DNA of 17,719 bases from Pseudomonadota bacterium (GTDB lineage Bacteria; Myxococcota_A; Polyangia; Polyangiales; Polyangiaceae), in assembly GCA_023411445.1 (NCBI GenBank), contig JAEYOT010000106.1, positions 1 through 17,719 of the forward strand, written 5' to 3'. Under the pieces are notes generated by a model, which ran no database searches, had not been told where the DNA came from, and saw nothing but the letters and a program-made list of their open reading frames with translations. Position 1 is the stretch's first letter; every line of letters starts with the position of its first letter. Below are positions 15,328 to 17,719 of this stretch, one piece after another. The position numbers and the translations under genes were made by a program.

Positions 15328-16569
15328 CTAGGGGGTGGCGGCGCTGGGGCTGGGCTCGCCGCGGAAAGTGTGGACGATCGCGGCGGAGACGAGGGTCGTG
15401 ACGGCGGCGACGACGAAGACGGCGCGGTGTCCGAGGCTGCCCGCGAGCGCGCCGAACGAGAGGTAGCCGAGGGTGGAGCCGACGCGGGAGGCGGAGCTGT
15501 ACAAGTTGGTGGCGCTGCCGGCCTGGTTCGGCAGAAAGATCTGGAAGAACGAGATCGCCACGCCGCTCATCACGGCGACGATGGCTGCGCTGGCGATCTG
15601 CAGCGCGTACACCTGAGAGGGCACACCGGTGAGGGAGAGCGCGGCGTAGTAGAAGCACGCGAGCAGCATGGCGAAGACGACGAGGCGCTCGTGTCGGACG
15701 CGGGTGGCGAGCACACCGATGTAGACCATGAACGGTAGCTCGAAGATGGGAGCGACGGAGTAGGCGATGCCGACTTGAGTCTCGTTGCCGCCCAGATCCT
15801 GGAGGAGCAGCAGCGGCAGGTTCATCATGCCCATGGTGGAGCAGGCGAAGAACAGCGCAAATGCCGAGAAATTTGCCAGCAGAGCGGGGCTCCTGAAGGC
15901 GACACGCAGCGGCATGCTGCTGGCGGCGCGACGCGTGTGCTCGCTCGGCGGCCGCTCGGGGATCAGCAGCGCGACCAGTAGCGTGAACAGCGCGAACAAG
16001 CCGGCCGCCACCAAGTAGGAAACGGTGAAGGAGCGGGCCACGAGCACGGCGCCTAGCGCCGGACCCACCGTCCACGACAGGGCGAAGAACAGGCGCACCA
16101 GGTTCATGTACAGGGGGATCTCGGTCGCCACGACGCCCCCCCGCTCCAGCGTGTCGCGCGCCAACGCGAAGATTTGTCCGAACGTGACGGAAGACAGGCC
16201 CAAGAAGACGACGCTGCAGAGCGTGAGCAGCCAAACGTCGCGCGTCAGGGCGTGGCCGACGTAGCCGAGGGTGCCGGTCACGCCGCCGAGTAGCAGCACG
16301 TTGCGTCGGCTGAGCACGGTGTCCGAGCAGCGCGCCAGCCAAGTGGAGAGCACCACCGAGCTGATGCTGGTCGCCGTCATGAACGCTCCGAACCCGAGCG
16401 GGCTCATCCCCACTTCGCGCGTCCCGAACAGCGAGACGAACGGCAGCACCAGCGAGAAGGCGAGGCCGAGCAGCACGTTCAACGTGAGGATCGCGCGCGC
16501 TCCCGGCGTCCTCACCAGCGTGGCGACTACGGCGCGAGCGCTGCTCGGAACGAAGGCGGGGCCTGCCAT
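15328..16569 (-). CDS. MFS transporter, SET-like sugar efflux family
   Basis: This 413-residue inner-membrane protein has about 12 hydrophobic segments and a central cytoplasmic loop (IPERPPSEHTRRAASS). An in-frame TAA lies just before ATG 16569, so the start is well bounded. The second half resembles SetA/SetB sugar-efflux proteins: MMNLPLLLLQDLGGNETQVG, AYSVAPIFELPFMVYIGVLA and SATNLYSSASRVG. Members export sugars or sugar analogues by proton antiport. Whether this one does so is inferred. It is divergent from the lipoprotein gene at 16763. The region between them holds two copies of the module that also covers the importer promoter, so it may export or tune the level of a metabolite of the same pathway. 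Confidence 0.75.
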   Translation of the reverse strand: MAGPAFVPSSARAVVATLVRTPGARAILTLNVLLGLAFSLVLPFVSLFGTREVGMSPLGFGAFMTATSISSVVLSTWLARCSDTVLSRRNVLLLGGVTGTLGYVGHALTRDVWLLTLCSVVFLGLSSVTFGQIFALARDTLERGGVVATEIPLYMNLVRLFFALSWTVGPALGAVLVARSFTVSYLVAAGLFALFTLLVALLIPERPPSEHTRRAASSMPLRVAFRSPALLANFSAFALFFACSTMGMMNLPLLLLQDLGGNETQVGIAYSVAPIFELPFMVYIGVLATRVRHERLVVFAMLLACFYYAALSLTGVPSQVYALQIASAAIVAVMSGVAISFFQIFLPNQAGSATNLYSSASRVGSTLGYLSFGALAGSLGHRAVFVVAAVTTLVSAAIVHTFRGEPSPSAATP

Positions 16570-16684
16570 CGGCGCGGCTTAGGCAAAATACGGCGCTGCG
16601 TCGATGCCCATGACGAAGGCTCGAGCCAGACGCGTCCGGCGATCGGCGGATCGGATCTCGGATCGTTGTGGACTTCTCGTTGAG

Positions 16685-16708
16685 AGAACGTGTATTCTGC
16701 CATGTGAA
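16685..16708. promoter_or_regulatory. Candidate operator copy 1: AGAA-N6-TTCT-N6-TGAA
   Basis: Half-sites lie at 16685 (AGAA), 16695 (TTCT) and 16705 (TGAA). The orientation and 10-bp spacing are identical to the module at 5352-5375. It lies between the divergent MFS and lipoprotein genes. Confidence 0.5.
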
Positions 16709-16714
16709 CATTCG

Positions 16715-16738
16715 GGAATAAAAATTCCAGCAGCGGAA
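16715..16738. promoter_or_regulatory. Candidate operator copy 2: GGAA-N6-TTCC-N6-GGAA
   Basis: Half-sites lie at 16715 (GGAA), 16725 (TTCC) and 16735 (GGAA), exactly 30 bp after copy 1, so six half-sites form a continuous 10-bp ladder. The inner GGAA-N6-TTCC is a perfect palindromic arm pair and matches, as I recall it, the recognition sequence reported for the RpiR-type IolR of Sinorhizobium. Confidence 0.5.
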
Positions 16739-16762
16739 TCGCGCTCGAGAGCTCATTCAGCC

Positions 16763-17719
16763 ATGACTTCGTCTTTGCCCGCCCCTCGGGCCTTGTCCGG
16801 TCTCTCGCTCTCGGCTTCGGTGCTCGTCGCCACGGTCGCGGCCGTCGGCTGCTCCAGCCCTGGCAGCGACTTCGACACCGGCGCGGGCGGGTCGAGCCCG
16901 ACGTTGCCCAGCGGCGGTGACACGAGCAACACGACGCAGAGCATGGGCGGTAGCGGCGGCATGCCGGGCGGCGGGCAGGCAGCCGGCGGTGATGGGCAAG
17001 CGCAGGCCGGCGCCGCGCCGGGCGGTGGAGCTCCAGCAGGCGGCAGCGGCGGGCTAGGCGGCACCTCGAACGAAGGCGGCGGTGGCGGTTCCGGTGGCGG
17101 CGACGTGGGCCCAACCTGCCCGAAGCCGGCGGGTAAGACGTGCCACACGTTCATCGTCAACGACAACGCGCGCAACGTCGTTACTTACGTGGACGAATTC
17201 GATGCCACGAAGCCGAACGGTGTCGTCTGGTCCAAGTCCGTCGGTGTGACCGGAGCGAACTCGCCCCGCGCGATCGAGATCGTCGACAACGCCAAAGCGC
17301 CGGGCGGCAAGGCCGTGCTCGTCAGCGTCGACAACGGCTACATGGAGCTGGGCCTCGAGGACGGCGCCAAGCTGGCGCAGGTTACGGTCAATTTCAGCGG
17401 TATTACTGGCGCTTGTCGCATGCCAGACGGCAACACGGCGCTTGGCACCAACGCCGCCATCCGCATCGTCGGACCCACCGGCGCGGAGGTTCGTCAGCTC
17501 GCTCTGCCAGCAGGCTCCGAGCTTCGCGCCATCAACCGGCATCCCACGACCGGCAACTTCTGGTTCAGCAAGGTCGAGACCATCTACGAGGTCACCGAGC
17601 AGGGGCAGACCGTGTGGGACGCGAACATGGGCGCCGGCACCAAGGGCTACGCGGTGTGGTGGCGCCCCGGTGGTGGCGCCTACGCCAGCACTGGAGATCC
17701 CTCGACGGTGGTGGAGATC
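16763..17719 (+). CDS. Gly/Ser-rich lipoprotein with propeller-like domain, 3' end cut by window
   Basis: From ATG 16763 the frame is open for 319 codons to the window edge. The signal peptide ends in a lipobox (AAVGC, lipidated Cys30). Residues about 40-115 are a Gly/Ser/Ala-rich low-complexity linker, a style common in Polyangia lipoproteins. The globular part starts near C118 and C126. It shows repeated strand patterns (HTFIVNDNARNVVTYVDEFD, SPRAIEIVDN, CRMPDGNTALGTNAAIRIV, TIYEVTEQGQTVWDANM) that look like blades of a beta-propeller, as in PQQ-repeat or arylsulfotransferase-like proteins. That fold call is tentative. It would be surface- or periplasm-anchored. Two copies of the GAA/TTC module end 24 nt before the start codon, so the gene may share control with the importer operon. 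Confidence 0.75.
   Translation, partial: MTSSLPAPRALSGLSLSASVLVATVAAVGCSSPGSDFDTGAGGSSPTLPSGGDTSNTTQSMGGSGGMPGGGQAAGGDGQAQAGAAPGGGAPAGGSGGLGGTSNEGGGGGSGGGDVGPTCPKPAGKTCHTFIVNDNARNVVTYVDEFDATKPNGVVWSKSVGVTGANSPRAIEIVDNAKAPGGKAVLVSVDNGYMELGLEDGAKLAQVTVNFSGITGACRMPDGNTALGTNAAIRIVGPTGAEVRQLALPAGSELRAINRHPTTGNFWFSKVETIYEVTEQGQTVWDANMGAGTKGYAVWWRPGGGAYASTGDPSTVVEI

Noticed and set aside
16680..16708. TTGAGA-17-TGTGAA as promoter of the lipoprotein gene
   Set aside because: The -10 match is poor. A promoter must exist in this region but I cannot place it with confidence.
16685..16738. Heat-shock-element-like reading of the GAA/TTC repeats
   Set aside because: Such elements are eukaryotic and repeat every 5 bp, whereas these half-sites repeat every 10 bp in a bacterial window.

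Overview
The window is a GC-rich bacterial chromosome segment. It has long antisense shadow frames, many lipoprotein signal peptides, a Gly/Ser-rich lipoprotein linker and tightly packed operons. This style is typical of Myxococcota, especially Polyangia (Sorangium/Labilithrix-like). That assignment is an inference from style, not from a marker gene. No RNA gene, insertion sequence or CRISPR array was seen.

Layout. (1) 1-405 is the 3' end of a secreted discoidin (F5/8 type C) protein whose last domain stops early. (2) 494-2299 holds two plus-strand envelope genes: a DUF3943-type protein and a small two-helix membrane protein. (3) 5289-2303 (minus strand) encodes an outer-membrane porin-like barrel, an endonuclease/exonuclease/phosphatase lipoprotein that seems to start at a CTG codon, and a small lipoprotein. 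(4) 5461-14858 (plus strand) is one nearly gapless catabolic operon: a beta-hydroxyacid dehydrogenase, a complete Liv-type ABC importer (binding lipoprotein, two permeases, two ATPases), a third reduced ABC ATPase, a 17-codon coupled ORF, a short-chain dehydrogenase, a CoA-acylating (methyl)malonate-semialdehyde dehydrogenase and an RpiR-family regulator. (5) 14859-15327 is a gap with one possible gene remnant. (6) 16569-15328 (minus) is a SET-like sugar-efflux MFS transporter. Divergent from it, at 16763, a Gly-rich lipoprotein runs off the window.

How it may work. The porin and the importer operon diverge from one promoter region, so together they could move a small solute across both membranes. 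The operon then oxidises it, probably through a malonate- or methylmalonate-semialdehyde-like intermediate, to an acyl-CoA. The substrate is unknown. RpiR proteins usually sense phosphosugars and the distal MFS resembles sugar exporters, so a sugar- or polyol-derived acid is one guess.

Most interesting signals. A 24-bp module of three GAA/TTC half-sites spaced exactly 10 bp apart (nGAA-N6-TTCn-N6-nGAA) lies over the operon promoter at 5352-5375. It recurs twice in tandem, 30 bp apart, at 16685-16738 between the MFS gene and the lipoprotein gene. This suggests a shared operator, with the RpiR protein as the candidate binder. The LivF-type ATPase has Gln in place of the catalytic Walker B Glu. 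The third ATPase lacks the ABC signature region altogether.
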